Part shown: in pieces, positions 19,645 through 27,902 of the stretch
Layout: every line of letters starts with the position of its first letter
Position numbering within the stretch: the stretch's first letter is position 1
Assembly: GCF_018129025.1 (NCBI RefSeq)
Contig: NZ_JAAEDI010000001.1
Span: 227,342-291,341 of the forward strand
Reading direction: 5' to 3'
DNA length: 64,000 bases
Origin: Neoroseomonas terrae
Lineage (GTDB): Bacteria; Pseudomonadota; Alphaproteobacteria; Acetobacterales; Acetobacteraceae
Program-made: the position numbers and the translations under genes
The notes under the pieces: generated by a model
The model's database searches: none
What the model saw: the letters and a program-made list of their open reading frames with translations, nothing else
Told to the model about the DNA's origin: nothing

Positions 19645-21129
19645 ATGACGCGATTACCCGCCCTTTCGTTCGCCGCGCTTTTGCTCGCCGGGTGCAGCCT
19701 GATCCCCGACCGACCCTCGACCGACCCGACGGTGCAGGCCGCCTGGCCGGAGGGCCCGGCCTATCGCGCCACCGCTGCGCCGCAGTCGGCGCCGATCGAC
19801 GCAACGCTGGAAGCAGACGCCATCGGCTGGCGTGACGTCTTCACTGACCAGCGCCTGCAGCGCGCCATCGAGACGGCGATTGCGAACAACCGCGATCTGC
19901 GCATTGCGGTTCTGAACGTCTCGCTGGCCGAGGCCCAGTATCGCGTTCAGCATGGCGAGCTTTTTCCGAATGTCGGGGCCAGCGCCGATCTCAGCGCCTC
20001 GCGCTCGCCGCTCGGCGTCGTCGGCTCCGGCGCGCCCGCCAACGGCACGGCCGGCGTGACGCGTCGGATCTGGGGCGCCGGCGTCGGCATCAGCACTTAT
20101 GAGATCGACCTTTTCGGCCGGGTGCAAAGCCTTAGCGAGGCGGCGTTCCAGCGCTATCTTGGTTATGCCGAGACGCGACGGGCGGCGCAGATCAGCCTGA
20201 TCGGACAGGTCGCCGAGGCATGGCTTGCCATCGCCGCGGACCAGGAGGCGATCGACCTCACCCGCCGGACGCTGGCGAACCAGCAGGAAGCCTTCGCCAT
20301 CACCCGCGCCGCCTATCAGGGCGGCACGGCGACTGAGCTCGCGCTGCGCCAGGCGCAGACCTCGGTCGAGACGGCGCGTGCCAGCCTCGAACGCTATACG
20401 CGGTTCAAGGCGCAGAACGAGAATGGGCTGGCGTTGCTGCTCGGCCGGCCAGTGCCGCAGGACATGCTGCCGAGTTCATTGTCCGATCTTGGACGCCCGG
20501 TGTCGGATGTGCCGGCGGGCGTCTCCTCTGCCATCCTGCTCCGCCGGCCGGACGTGCTGGCGGCCGAGCGCAACCTGGTTGCCGCCAATGCGGAGATCGG
20601 CGCAGCGCGTGCCGCGTTCTTTCCGAGCATCACGCTGACGGCAAGCGCCGGCACGGCGAGCGCCAGCCTGTCCAACCTGTTCGGCGCCGGCAGTGGCACC
20701 TGGAGTTTTGCTCCCCAGATCAACCTGCCAATCTTTACCGGCGGTACGCTGCAGGGCAGCCTGGATGCGGCGAAGATCCGAACCGACATCCAGGTCGCGA
20801 CCTATGAGCGGGCGGTGCAGACGGCCTTTCGGGAGGTGGCCGATTCGCTCGCCGCCCGCGGGACCTTCGACCGTCAGATCGCGGCGCAGCGCGCCCTGGT
20901 CGGCGCCTATCAGGGCGCCTATGGCGTCGCCCTGACACGCTTCCGCAGCGGGCTGGACAACTATCAGGCCGCGCTCGATGCCCAGCGCCAGCTCTTCACC
21001 GCGCAGCAGGAACTGATCGCCCAGGAATTGCTTCGCCAGCAGAACCGCGTTTCGCTGTATCGTGCCCTCGGGGGCGGTTGGCAGGAACGGAGCGGTCAGA
21101 TGGCGCAGACGCGTCCGGCGGCACCATGA
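19645..21129 (+). CDS. Outer-membrane efflux channel lipoprotein, NodT/OprM family
   Basis: 494 aa with a lipobox LAGC (Cys17) followed by Ser, the outer-membrane sorting pattern. Two OEP repeats are visible: [20 protein letters not shown] with [20 protein letters not shown], and the second-half [20 protein letters not shown] with [14 protein letters not shown]. Trimeric channels of this family carry RND cargo across the outer membrane. The ATG is preferred because GGGAG lies seven bases upstream; a GTG six bases earlier overlaps the permease stop and leaves no room for a ribosome-binding site. Its end overlaps the tetR start in an ATGA. Confidence 0.94.
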   Translation: MTRLPALSFAALLLAGCSLIPDRPSTDPTVQAAWPEGPAYRATAAPQSAPIDATLEADAIGWRDVFTDQRLQRAIETAIANNRDLRIAVLNVSLAEAQYRVQHGELFPNVGASADLSASRSPLGVVGSGAPANGTAGVTRRIWGAGVGISTYEIDLFGRVQSLSEAAFQRYLGYAETRRAAQISLIGQVAEAWLAIAADQEAIDLTRRTLANQQEAFAITRAAYQGGTATELALRQAQTSVETARASLERYTRFKAQNENGLALLLGRPVPQDMLPSSLSDLGRPVSDVPAGVSSAILLRRPDVLAAERNLVAANAEIGAARAAFFPSITLTASAGTASASLSNLFGAGSGTWSFAPQINLPIFTGGTLQGSLDAAKIRTDIQVATYERAVQTAFREVADSLAARGTFDRQIAAQRALVGAYQGAYGVALTRFRSGLDNYQAALDAQRQLFTAQQELIAQELLRQQNRVSLYRALGGGWQERSGQMAQTRPAAP

Positions 21130-21764
21130 GCATCGCGACAGAGGCGCCGCCGCGGCGCCGCCTCGGCGAGGCGGATCGCCTGCGCCTGCTGCGCGAGGCA
21201 GCCGAGGACGTCTTCCTGCGTGACGGTTATGCTGCCGCCCGGATGGACGATGTTGCCGCACTGGCCGGCATGTCGAAGCGCACGCTGTATCAGCACTTCC
21301 CATCGAAGGCAGAGCTGTTCGGGGCAGTCATGAAGGACTGCTTCGGTCCTGTCGCAATCGATCCCGCGCTGGAAAGCGAACCGGAACTCGCGGCGGCGCT
21401 GTGCGGGATGCTGGTCGCGCTGACGCACCACATCTTCGAACCGCGGCAGGTCGCGATCCTCCGCCTGGTCATCGGCGAAGTGAAGCGATCACCGGAACTC
21501 GCGGACGCCTTCAACCGTGCCGTGCTCGATAAGGGGGCGAATGCGTTGGAACGCCGCTTGGCCGCCGAGGTCGCGAAAGGCCGACTTTCTCTCACCGATC
21601 CGGTCGAAGGCGCGCACATGCTGTTCGGCATGGCAATCGGCGCGGCCCACATGTTCTTGCTGCTCGGCCTGCAAGGGCCGCCAACCGAGGCGGAGATGCA
21701 TCGGTTGACGCGCGATGCGGTCGACGTGTTCCTGCGCGGGGCGCTGCGGTCGGCCGACGGCTAG
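21126..21764 (+). CDS. TetR family regulator closing the pump-2 operon
   Basis: 212 aa. The HTH lies near residues 15-60 ([48 protein letters not shown]). The C-terminal part matches the TetR_C AefR-like group ([20 protein letters not shown] and [11 protein letters not shown]). The ATG overlaps the channel gene stop (ATGA), so it is translated with the pump and would give negative feedback if it is the repressor. The paired 16-bp operator upstream of the adaptor gene is the obvious candidate target. A longer form starting 48 bases upstream is possible but its extra residues look non-conserved. Confidence 0.9.
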   Translation: MSIATEAPPRRRLGEADRLRLLREAAEDVFLRDGYAAARMDDVAALAGMSKRTLYQHFPSKAELFGAVMKDCFGPVAIDPALESEPELAAALCGMLVALTHHIFEPRQVAILRLVIGEVKRSPELADAFNRAVLDKGANALERRLAAEVAKGRLSLTDPVEGAHMLFGMAIGAAHMFLLLGLQGPPTEAEMHRLTRDAVDVFLRGALRSADG

Positions 21765-21765
21765 G

Positions 21766-22284
21766 CTATCCGCAGGCGGCGCAGGTCATGAGGCCGCGCT
21801 GCTCGCGCGCCGACTCCACGACGTAGCCGCAACGCAAACAGTTCATGCCGTCATCGGCGGTGTCAAACGGGTCGGCGACGCGCCGCACTGCTGCGGGCCG
21901 GCCGCGCTTCCGGGCCATGGGGGCGGGGCGCGGCGGCTCGGGAGGCGAGGGCTCGGGTTCCACCGGCGCGGGTTCCCACATCGGCATGATATGCGCGACC
22001 GGTTCGGCCGGCCCGGTTTGGATCGGCTCGGCCGGCAACGGCAAAGGCGGCGTGGCCGACCGGGCCGGGAAGCCGTGTTCCCAGGTTTCCGAGTGGCTGC
22101 CGTATCCTGGCCGGCGAACGGGAGCGCGTCCCGGCGGGGCGTCGCCTGCGCGCACATGCACCACCTCGACGACCCGTCGGCCGGCCGAGCCGTCCTTGCG
22201 TGGAATGGTCAGCAATTCACGCCTGTCGCCCGACGAAGGCTTCGTTGGGCCGAGGCGCGAAAACACGTAGTCCTTGTCTGACAT
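21766..22284 (-). CDS. Uncharacterised protein with AT-hook-like motif and C-terminal zinc ribbon
   Basis: 172 aa, not a family I recognise. The N-terminal part (KDYVFSRLGPTKPSSGDRRE, then PRKDGSAGRRVVEVVHVRAG) looks ordered. The middle is Pro/Glu-rich linker (PAPVEPEPSPPEPPRPAP). MARKRGRPAAVRR follows, with the RGRP core of an AT-hook. The protein ends with CLRCG...CAACG, two CxxC knuckles 14 residues apart that could bind one zinc. A DNA- or RNA-binding role is an inference from these motifs. It converges on the pump-2 tetR with one base between the stops. Codon use looks native. Confidence 0.7.
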   Translation of the reverse strand: MSDKDYVFSRLGPTKPSSGDRRELLTIPRKDGSAGRRVVEVVHVRAGDAPPGRAPVRRPGYGSHSETWEHGFPARSATPPLPLPAEPIQTGPAEPVAHIMPMWEPAPVEPEPSPPEPPRPAPMARKRGRPAAVRRVADPFDTADDGMNCLRCGYVVESAREQRGLMTCAACG

Positions 22285-22492
22285 TGGCTCTCATGCATTG
22301 CGCAGCATCGCGGGGCGATGCGCGGCGTATCGGGAAAGCGGGTCTTGAGCGAAGTTGGTGCGGGCGTAGGCCGCAACAATCCGAACGTCGAGTATTGGCA
22401 GGCGGTTGCCAGTAAATTCAGCGTCAGGTCAATAGAGCGCGCAACGATAACCCCGCCGCGCTGGCCCGCAGCCGCCGAAGGGAGAAGGCAGG

Positions 22493-23275
22493 ATGCATCT
22501 CGATCGGCGTCTGCTGCTGAGCGGCCTTGCGGCGCTCGCCGCTTGCCGAACCGGTGACGCTTACGGGCCCGAAGCAAGCACGGCGGGCCGGGCGCTCACG
22601 CGGTTGGTGTCGAGCTACCCCGACCACCTCGTGAGGGTTGAGAGCGATTCGCTCGTCTGGGCCGACGGCACGCGCATGCCGACGGGTGAGGGACAAGCCG
22701 CACGTCCCTTCGAGGTGATGCTGCGTGACGCTACGATCGCGGACCAGCTCCGTCAGACCTATGAGCCCGGGCCGGTTTGGCGACAACCGCCGCCGCGTGA
22801 TCACAGCCCCGGCAGGCTGCGCCACACCCCGTTTTTCTTGAAGATGTATGGGGAATGCCGGGAGGGCCCATCGCGGCGGCGGCAGGTGCAATGGATGCCG
22901 CGCACCAGGCCGCAGATGCTGCCCGTTACGACGGTCAACGATGTCGCCGGTCGGCTCGACCGAGTGATCGACCGGCTGGAGGATCTGCCCGACCGGCTGA
23001 AGGCCTGGCTCGTGCCCTCGGCTGGCACCTCCAATTGTCGGGTCGTCGCCGATACCGGGCTGCCCAGCATGCATGCCTTCGGCGCGGCCATCGATATCGC
23101 CGTGCAGCACTCCGACTATTGGGCGTGGGCGCGTTCGCGCGGCGAACCGGTCTATCGCAACCGCATCCCGCCGGAGATCGTCGAGATCTTCGAGGCGGAG
23201 CGATTCATCTGGGGTGGCAAATGGTACCACTACGACACGATGCACTTCGAATACCGGCCGGAGCTCTTCGCCTAG
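22493..23275 (+). CDS. M15-family (VanY/D,D-carboxypeptidase-like) metallopeptidase lipoprotein
   Basis: 260 aa. A lipobox LAAC puts Cys18 at the mature N-terminus. The catalytic domain carries SMHAFGAAIDIA (His and Asp zinc ligands with six residues between) and FIWGGKWYHYDTMHFEYRPE (catalytic acid region and third His ligand), as in M15 peptidases that trim the peptidoglycan stem peptide. Signal anchor and family suggest a periplasmic or outer-membrane cell-wall enzyme. GGGAGAAGGCAGG just before the ATG is a good ribosome-binding site. The 208 bases upstream hold no gene I can support. Its end faces the DUF2272 lipoprotein gene, seven bases away. Confidence 0.87.
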   Translation: MHLDRRLLLSGLAALAACRTGDAYGPEASTAGRALTRLVSSYPDHLVRVESDSLVWADGTRMPTGEGQAARPFEVMLRDATIADQLRQTYEPGPVWRQPPPRDHSPGRLRHTPFFLKMYGECREGPSRRRQVQWMPRTRPQMLPVTTVNDVAGRLDRVIDRLEDLPDRLKAWLVPSAGTSNCRVVADTGLPSMHAFGAAIDIAVQHSDYWAWARSRGEPVYRNRIPPEIVEIFEAERFIWGGKWYHYDTMHFEYRPELFA

Positions 23276-23281
23276 TCAGGA

Positions 23282-24118
23282 TTACGGTGTGCTGGGCAGG
23301 TTCGCGCGGTCGGCGAGGATCAGCATGAACTGAGGCCGGCCGGATGGCGCCTGCAGAACGCGGCCGGTCTGGTCGCTCGGGAAGCGGCGCCGGGCCACCA
23401 GGCCACGGACATTGCCGCCGATGGCATCGATGGTGCCGCGCGCGGTGCTGACCACCACATCGCAATGCATGGGCCGCGGCCGCCCGCGATCCGCCAGCCG
23501 CTCCGACCAATGCACCAGCGGTTCGTAGGAACGGTCGGCGCAGATCAGGTCGCCCGGCGATGGCGCATACTCCTCGGGTGCGCGCGGCAGGAAGCGGGCA
23601 CCGTTCGGCTCCGCGAAGGACCTTGCGATCATCGCGTCGACGTACCGCGCATGGCGGGAGGAGGAGGGCAGGTCGCTCTCCGGCAGGGCCGCCAGCCGCG
23701 CGATGGCGGAGATGAAGGCCGCCGACCAGGCCGGGTTCGCGTAGAAGCTCATATCGTCGATTGCGGCGACCGCGGGGCGGGCACCGTCCATGCCGTCGCC
23801 CTCCTCCGTCTCCGTGCCGATCCGCTGCTCCATGGCAATGATGCCGACGCGCAGATCGGCATGCCTCTGTGCGATCCGCCAGCCGCCGGGCAGCGAGGAC
23901 CAATACTCGTTCAGGCGGCTTAGGCGATCGGGCGTCGCGGCGCTGTCGGCCGGCGGTTCGTCGGGCCAGCCGACGATGACGACCCGACCCCAGGCCTGCC
24001 ATTCCATGATGGCGGCACGCGCCAAAGGGGAGGCGGGCAGGACCTCGGTCGTCGGCAGGCGCGATCCGGCGCAGGCCGACAGGCCCAAGGCGAGCAGGAC
24101 AAGTCTGAGGGAAAGCAT
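23282..24118 (-). CDS. DUF2272 domain lipoprotein
   Basis: 278 aa with a lipobox LSAC (Cys16). The C-terminal two thirds fit DUF2272: ADLRVGIIAMEQRIG, the WSAAFISAIARLA block, a Ser-x-x-His segment (SSSRHARYVDAMI), and PSPGDLICADRS followed by HCDVVVST. The Cys/His/Asp-like residues recall amidase (CHAP/NlpC-like) folds. The first part of the domain has WSAAF where related hydrolases often have WCAxF, so a catalytic cysteine is not evident there. It is probably periplasmic and may act on the cell wall with the convergent M15 peptidase; that link is inferred only from adjacency. Confidence 0.72.
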   Translation of the reverse strand: MLSLRLVLLALGLSACAGSRLPTTEVLPASPLARAAIMEWQAWGRVVIVGWPDEPPADSAATPDRLSRLNEYWSSLPGGWRIAQRHADLRVGIIAMEQRIGTETEEGDGMDGARPAVAAIDDMSFYANPAWSAAFISAIARLAALPESDLPSSSRHARYVDAMIARSFAEPNGARFLPRAPEEYAPSPGDLICADRSYEPLVHWSERLADRGRPRPMHCDVVVSTARGTIDAIGGNVRGLVARRRFPSDQTGRVLQAPSGRPQFMLILADRANLPSTP

Positions 24119-24183
24119 CGCCGACCACTAATACTTGCCGCCACCGGTCCTGCACAGTCTCGACGACGTGACATTGTGGGGAG

Positions 24184-25086
24184 TCAGGCGGGCTTCGCGG
24201 CGGCCAGCGCCAGTTCGACCAGGGTGCCCAGCAGAGGCCCGCCGCCGCGCTTGCGGTACGCCAAGAAGATGCCGGACATCGCGGCGGGGCTTGCGATCGG
24301 CAGCACGCGCAGTTCCGGCAGGCTCAGCCGGCAGAGCGAACGCGGCAGGATCGAGATGCCGAGGCCGGTGCCGATGAGTGCGAGGATCGAGCCATTCTGG
24401 TTCGCCTCCTGCTCGATGCGTGGCTCGAACCCTGCGGTCGCGCAAAGGGCGGCGACATGCTCGTGCATCCCGCTGTCGGAACGCGGCGAAAAATGGATGA
24501 ATGGCTCCTGCGCCAGTTCTTCCAGCGGCACTGGCGGCTCGTGCGTAGCCAGCCGGTGGTCCTGATGGACCACGAGCATCATCGGCTCGCGCATCACCTC
24601 GGTCAGGGCGAAGCCAGGCGGCACCTCCGGCGGCGTGGCGTAGCGCAGGAAGGCGATCTCCAACGTGCCGCCAGCCATGTCCCGTACCGCCGCATAGACA
24701 GCGCGTTCCCGCAGTTCCAGCCGCGCGCGCGGATGCTTGCGCCGGAAGGCGAGGATTGCGGATGCGACGGGTTCCGCCAACAGCGCCGAGGGGTACAGCC
24801 CGACGGTCAGCTCACCGATCTCCCCGCGATGCGCGCGCGCCGCCGTCTGTCGCGCGCGGTCGGCCTGGTCGAGCGTCGCCCGCGCCTCGGCCAGGAACAG
24901 CCGGCCGGCCGCGGTGAGTTCGACGCTGCGGCTGGTGCGGTCGAGCAACCGGACCTGGAGATCCTCCTCCAGGGCGCGGATCTGCTGGCTCAGCGGCGGC
25001 TGCGAAATGCCGAGCCGATCCGCCGCGCGGCTGAAGTGCAGTTCCTCGGCCAGGACGACGAAATAGCGGAGGTGACGCAGTTCCAT
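24184..25086 (-). CDS. LysR family transcriptional regulator
   Basis: 300 aa. The winged HTH is at the N-terminus (MELRHLRYFVVLAEELHFSR, AADRLGISQPPLSQQIRALE). The substrate-binding domain starts near GEIGELTVGLYPSA, as in BenM/CatM-type regulators that sense aromatic acids. The start is the ATG at the canonical MELRHLRYF; an upstream in-frame ATG lies inside the coxL-like gene. It begins two bases after the stop of the molybdopterin-subunit gene on the same strand, so the pair is probably one transcript rather than the usual divergent LysR arrangement. Confidence 0.92.
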   Translation of the reverse strand: MELRHLRYFVVLAEELHFSRAADRLGISQPPLSQQIRALEEDLQVRLLDRTSRSVELTAAGRLFLAEARATLDQADRARQTAARAHRGEIGELTVGLYPSALLAEPVASAILAFRRKHPRARLELRERAVYAAVRDMAGGTLEIAFLRYATPPEVPPGFALTEVMREPMMLVVHQDHRLATHEPPVPLEELAQEPFIHFSPRSDSGMHEHVAALCATAGFEPRIEQEANQNGSILALIGTGLGISILPRSLCRLSLPELRVLPIASPAAMSGIFLAYRKRGGGPLLGTLVELALAAAKPA

Positions 25087-25088
25087 GT

Positions 25089-27401
25089 TCAGCGGACCGC
25101 GGCGGCGTCCCGCATCGCCTGCCATAGCCGGCCCGGGGTAGCAGGCATGTCGATCGTCTCAATGCCGAGTGGCGCCAGCGCGTCCAGCACGGCGTTCATC
25201 ACCGTCTGCGGCGCGCCGATGCAGCCGGCCTGGCCAGATCCCTTCACGCCTAGCCGGTTCGACGCGGTCGGCACCTCGATGCACGTCACCTCCAGTGGCG
25301 GGAGGTCCTCTGCCCGCGGCAGGCAGTAGTCCATCAGCGAGGCGGTCAGGATCTGACCGGAGTCCTGATCATAGGCGATCTCCTCGAACAGCGCTTGGCC
25401 GATGCCCTGGGCGAGGCCGCCCTGCACCTGGCCGATGGTCAGCATCGGATTGACCAGCCGCCCGTAGTCGTCGATCGCGACATAGCGTTCCAGGCTGAGC
25501 TTCCCCGTTTCACGGTCAATCTCTACCTCCGCCACTTGGCAGCCGTTGGGAAACGTGACGAGGTCGAGGTCGCTGTCCACCTCGGCATCGAGCGGCGCGC
25601 CGGCTTCACGCGCCGCCCGCGCCAGTTCGAGCAACCCGATGCCGCTGCCCGACGGATCGCCCTCGACGCTGAAGCGACCCCCGGCGAAGTGCAGCGAGGC
25701 TTCCGGGGATTGCAGGAGCTGCGCCGCCAAGCCACGGCCCTTCACCAGCACGACGTCGATCGCGCGTACCAGGGCTTCCCCGCCCATGTGCAGGGACCGC
25801 GCGCCGCCATGGCCGTGGCCCCGCGTCACATGGCGCGTATCGGCCTGCACCAGGCGAAAGGTATCGACGGGCAGGCCGAGCAGGTCGGCGGCGACCTGCG
25901 GAAAACTCGTCTCGTGTCCCTGGCCGTTGGATTGAGTGCCAATGGCAAGCGCGACGCGCTCATCCGCCTCGAAACGCACCGCCGCCCATTCACCGGGCGC
26001 GCCGCGCGATGTCTCGAGGAAGCAAGCGACGCCGAGGCCGCGCAGCATGCCCCGCGCGCGCGAAGCCTCGCGCCGGGCGGCGAAGCCGGCGACGTTCGCG
26101 GCAGCGAGGGCGCGGTCGAGATTGGCATGAAACTCGCCGACGTCGATCGTCATTCCCATCGCCGTCTTGTGCGGGAAGTCGGCGATCAGGTTCCGCCGGC
26201 GCAGCTCCGTCGCACTATGGCCGGTGCGATGCGCGGCGAGGTCGATCAGTCGCTCGATGATGTAGTTCGCCTCGGGCTTGCCGGCCCCGCGATAGGCGTC
26301 GATCGGCACCGTGTTAGTGAAGGCACCACGTACATCCATGTGGACGGCGGGAATGGCGTAAAGCCCACCCATCGCCGTCCCCGGCGCGTTCGTTGAACTG
26401 CCCGGGCCGCTGCTCGACAGGTAGGCGCCGAGATTGGCAATCGTCTCGACTTGAAGACCGAGGAAGCGGCCTTCAGCGTCCAACCCGAGCCGTGCGCGTG
26501 TGCGATTGTCGCGGCCCTGGGCGGTGCTGAGGAAGTCCTCCGTCCGGTCGGAGACCCAGCGCACGGGCCGGCCGAGGCGGCGCGCTGCAAGCAGCAACAG
26601 GACATATTCAGGGAACAGGAAATTCTTGGCACCGAAGCCGCCGCCGACATCCGGCGCCACCACCTGCATTCTTTCGCGCGGCACGCGGAAGACCGTGTCG
26701 GCGAGCTGGTCGCGGATGCCATGCACGGCCTGGCCACTCACTTCCAGCAAGTAATCGCCGGTCGCCGCGTCGAAGCTGCCGATCGCCGTGCGCGGCTCCA
26801 TTGGTGCGGCAGTGACGCGGTTGTTGACGAGGTCCAGCTCGACGATGGTGGTTGCCGCGGCGAAGGCTGCTTCGACCGCCGCGGCGTCGCCCTTCCGGAA
26901 GCGGAAGCAGAGATTGCCCGCTGCCTCCGGCCATAGCTGCGGCGCCCCCTGCGCCAGAGCCGCCTCGCCGTCCGTTACCGCAGGCAGAGGGTCATACTCG
27001 ACCAGGATCGCCTCTGCCGCGTCGCGCGCCTGCGCGGGCGTTTCGGCGATGACGAAGGCGACCGCATCGCCGACATGCCGGACGAGGCCGTCGGCCAGGG
27101 CCGGGCGGACGGGAATGATCAGGGGTTCGACCGTCGCGACCTTGGCGATGCAGGGCAGGGGGCCGATGCCGTCGGCCCGCAGTTCCGCAGTGGTGAGAAC
27201 GGCGCGGACCCCGGGCATGACTGCCGCGGCAGCGGTGTCGATGGACAGGATGCGCGCATGGGCGTGCGGGGACCGCAGCGCGGCGCCATGCAGGGCGCCG
27301 GGCGTTGCGATGTCGTCCACGAAGCGGCCGGTGCCGCGCAGGAAGCGGTCATCTTCGATGCGCCGGCGCGACGTGCCGCGTTCCATGCCGTGTTCCCCCA
27401 T
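25089..27401 (-). CDS. Xanthine dehydrogenase-family (CoxL-like) molybdopterin-binding subunit, orphan
   Basis: 770 aa, the usual length for large subunits of molybdenum hydroxylases. It opens with RRIEDDRFLRGTGRFVDDIA and carries molybdopterin-contact blocks VVAPDVGGGFGAKNFLFPEY and DAYRGAGKPEANYIIERLI. The latter is form-II-like and lacks the AYRCSFR loop of true CO dehydrogenase. Near the C-terminus the usual KGxGExG reads GVKGSGQAGCIGAP: residue 724 is Gln where the family has its catalytic Glu. No FAD (CoxM) or 2Fe-2S (CoxS) gene lies beside it. The start has GGAGG five bases upstream. It is probably an oxidoreductase for an N-heterocycle or aldehyde, but substrate and partners are unknown. 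Confidence 0.88.
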   Translation of the reverse strand: MGEHGMERGTSRRRIEDDRFLRGTGRFVDDIATPGALHGAALRSPHAHARILSIDTAAAAVMPGVRAVLTTAELRADGIGPLPCIAKVATVEPLIIPVRPALADGLVRHVGDAVAFVIAETPAQARDAAEAILVEYDPLPAVTDGEAALAQGAPQLWPEAAGNLCFRFRKGDAAAVEAAFAAATTIVELDLVNNRVTAAPMEPRTAIGSFDAATGDYLLEVSGQAVHGIRDQLADTVFRVPRERMQVVAPDVGGGFGAKNFLFPEYVLLLLAARRLGRPVRWVSDRTEDFLSTAQGRDNRTRARLGLDAEGRFLGLQVETIANLGAYLSSSGPGSSTNAPGTAMGGLYAIPAVHMDVRGAFTNTVPIDAYRGAGKPEANYIIERLIDLAAHRTGHSATELRRRNLIADFPHKTAMGMTIDVGEFHANLDRALAAANVAGFAARREASRARGMLRGLGVACFLETSRGAPGEWAAVRFEADERVALAIGTQSNGQGHETSFPQVAADLLGLPVDTFRLVQADTRHVTRGHGHGGARSLHMGGEALVRAIDVVLVKGRGLAAQLLQSPEASLHFAGGRFSVEGDPSGSGIGLLELARAAREAGAPLDAEVDSDLDLVTFPNGCQVAEVEIDRETGKLSLERYVAIDDYGRLVNPMLTIGQVQGGLAQGIGQALFEEIAYDQDSGQILTASLMDYCLPRAEDLPPLEVTCIEVPTASNRLGVKGSGQAGCIGAPQTVMNAVLDALAPLGIETIDMPATPGRLWQAMRDAAAVR

Positions 27402-27515
27402 CGTGCCCTCCAGCTGGAACACGCAGCTTCGCATGCCGCGCGCGGGTGCGCGAGGAAGACAAGGCGTGGAAACTGCCGCACAGTCCGCATGGAACCTTAG
27501 CCGGGGCGTAGCTGC

Positions 27516-27831
27516 ATGCGGCGCATCGTCATCATCGGCGGCGGCATCATGGGGTCCGCCATCGCCTATTCCCTCGCCCGCGCGGGGGCAGTTGCCGAGG
27601 TGACGGTGGTCGAACCCGACCCGACCTACGATCGACTGGATCGACACGGTGCCGAACATGATTCTCTGGGCTGGCTTCTCGGGGCACGGGCTGCAGCACG
27701 CGCCGGCGGTCGGCCGCGCGGTGAAGGAGATGATCGTCGATGGCGGCTTCCGTTCCATCGACCTGTCCCGCTTTTCCTGGCGCAGGATGGTGGAGGGTAA
27801 GCCGATTCCGGATGACGGCCCGAAGGCGTAA
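27516..27831 (+). pseudogene. Remnant of an FAD-dependent (DAO family) oxidoreductase, interior deleted
   Basis: The first 37 or so codons (from ATG 27516) give MRRIVIIGGGIMGSAIAYSL and then ...VTVVEPDPTYDR, the dinucleotide-binding start of a D-amino-acid-oxidase/FOXRED1-type flavoprotein. About 20 bases later, in a different frame, comes the family's far C-terminus, ILWAGFSGHGLQHAPAVGRA then MIVDGGFRSIDLSRFSW. Only about 100 of an expected 370-430 codons remain, and the two ends are out of frame (27516 frame versus the frame ending at 27831), so no working enzyme can be made. It sits between coxL and the amidase gene and was probably once part of this catabolic set. Confidence 0.85.
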
Positions 27832-27902
27832 CGGCACCCCGGCTGGACGCGCGGCGCGTAGCGGGCATGAATGTCCGCGTTCCTGAAGGAGACGCGCCAG
27901 CC

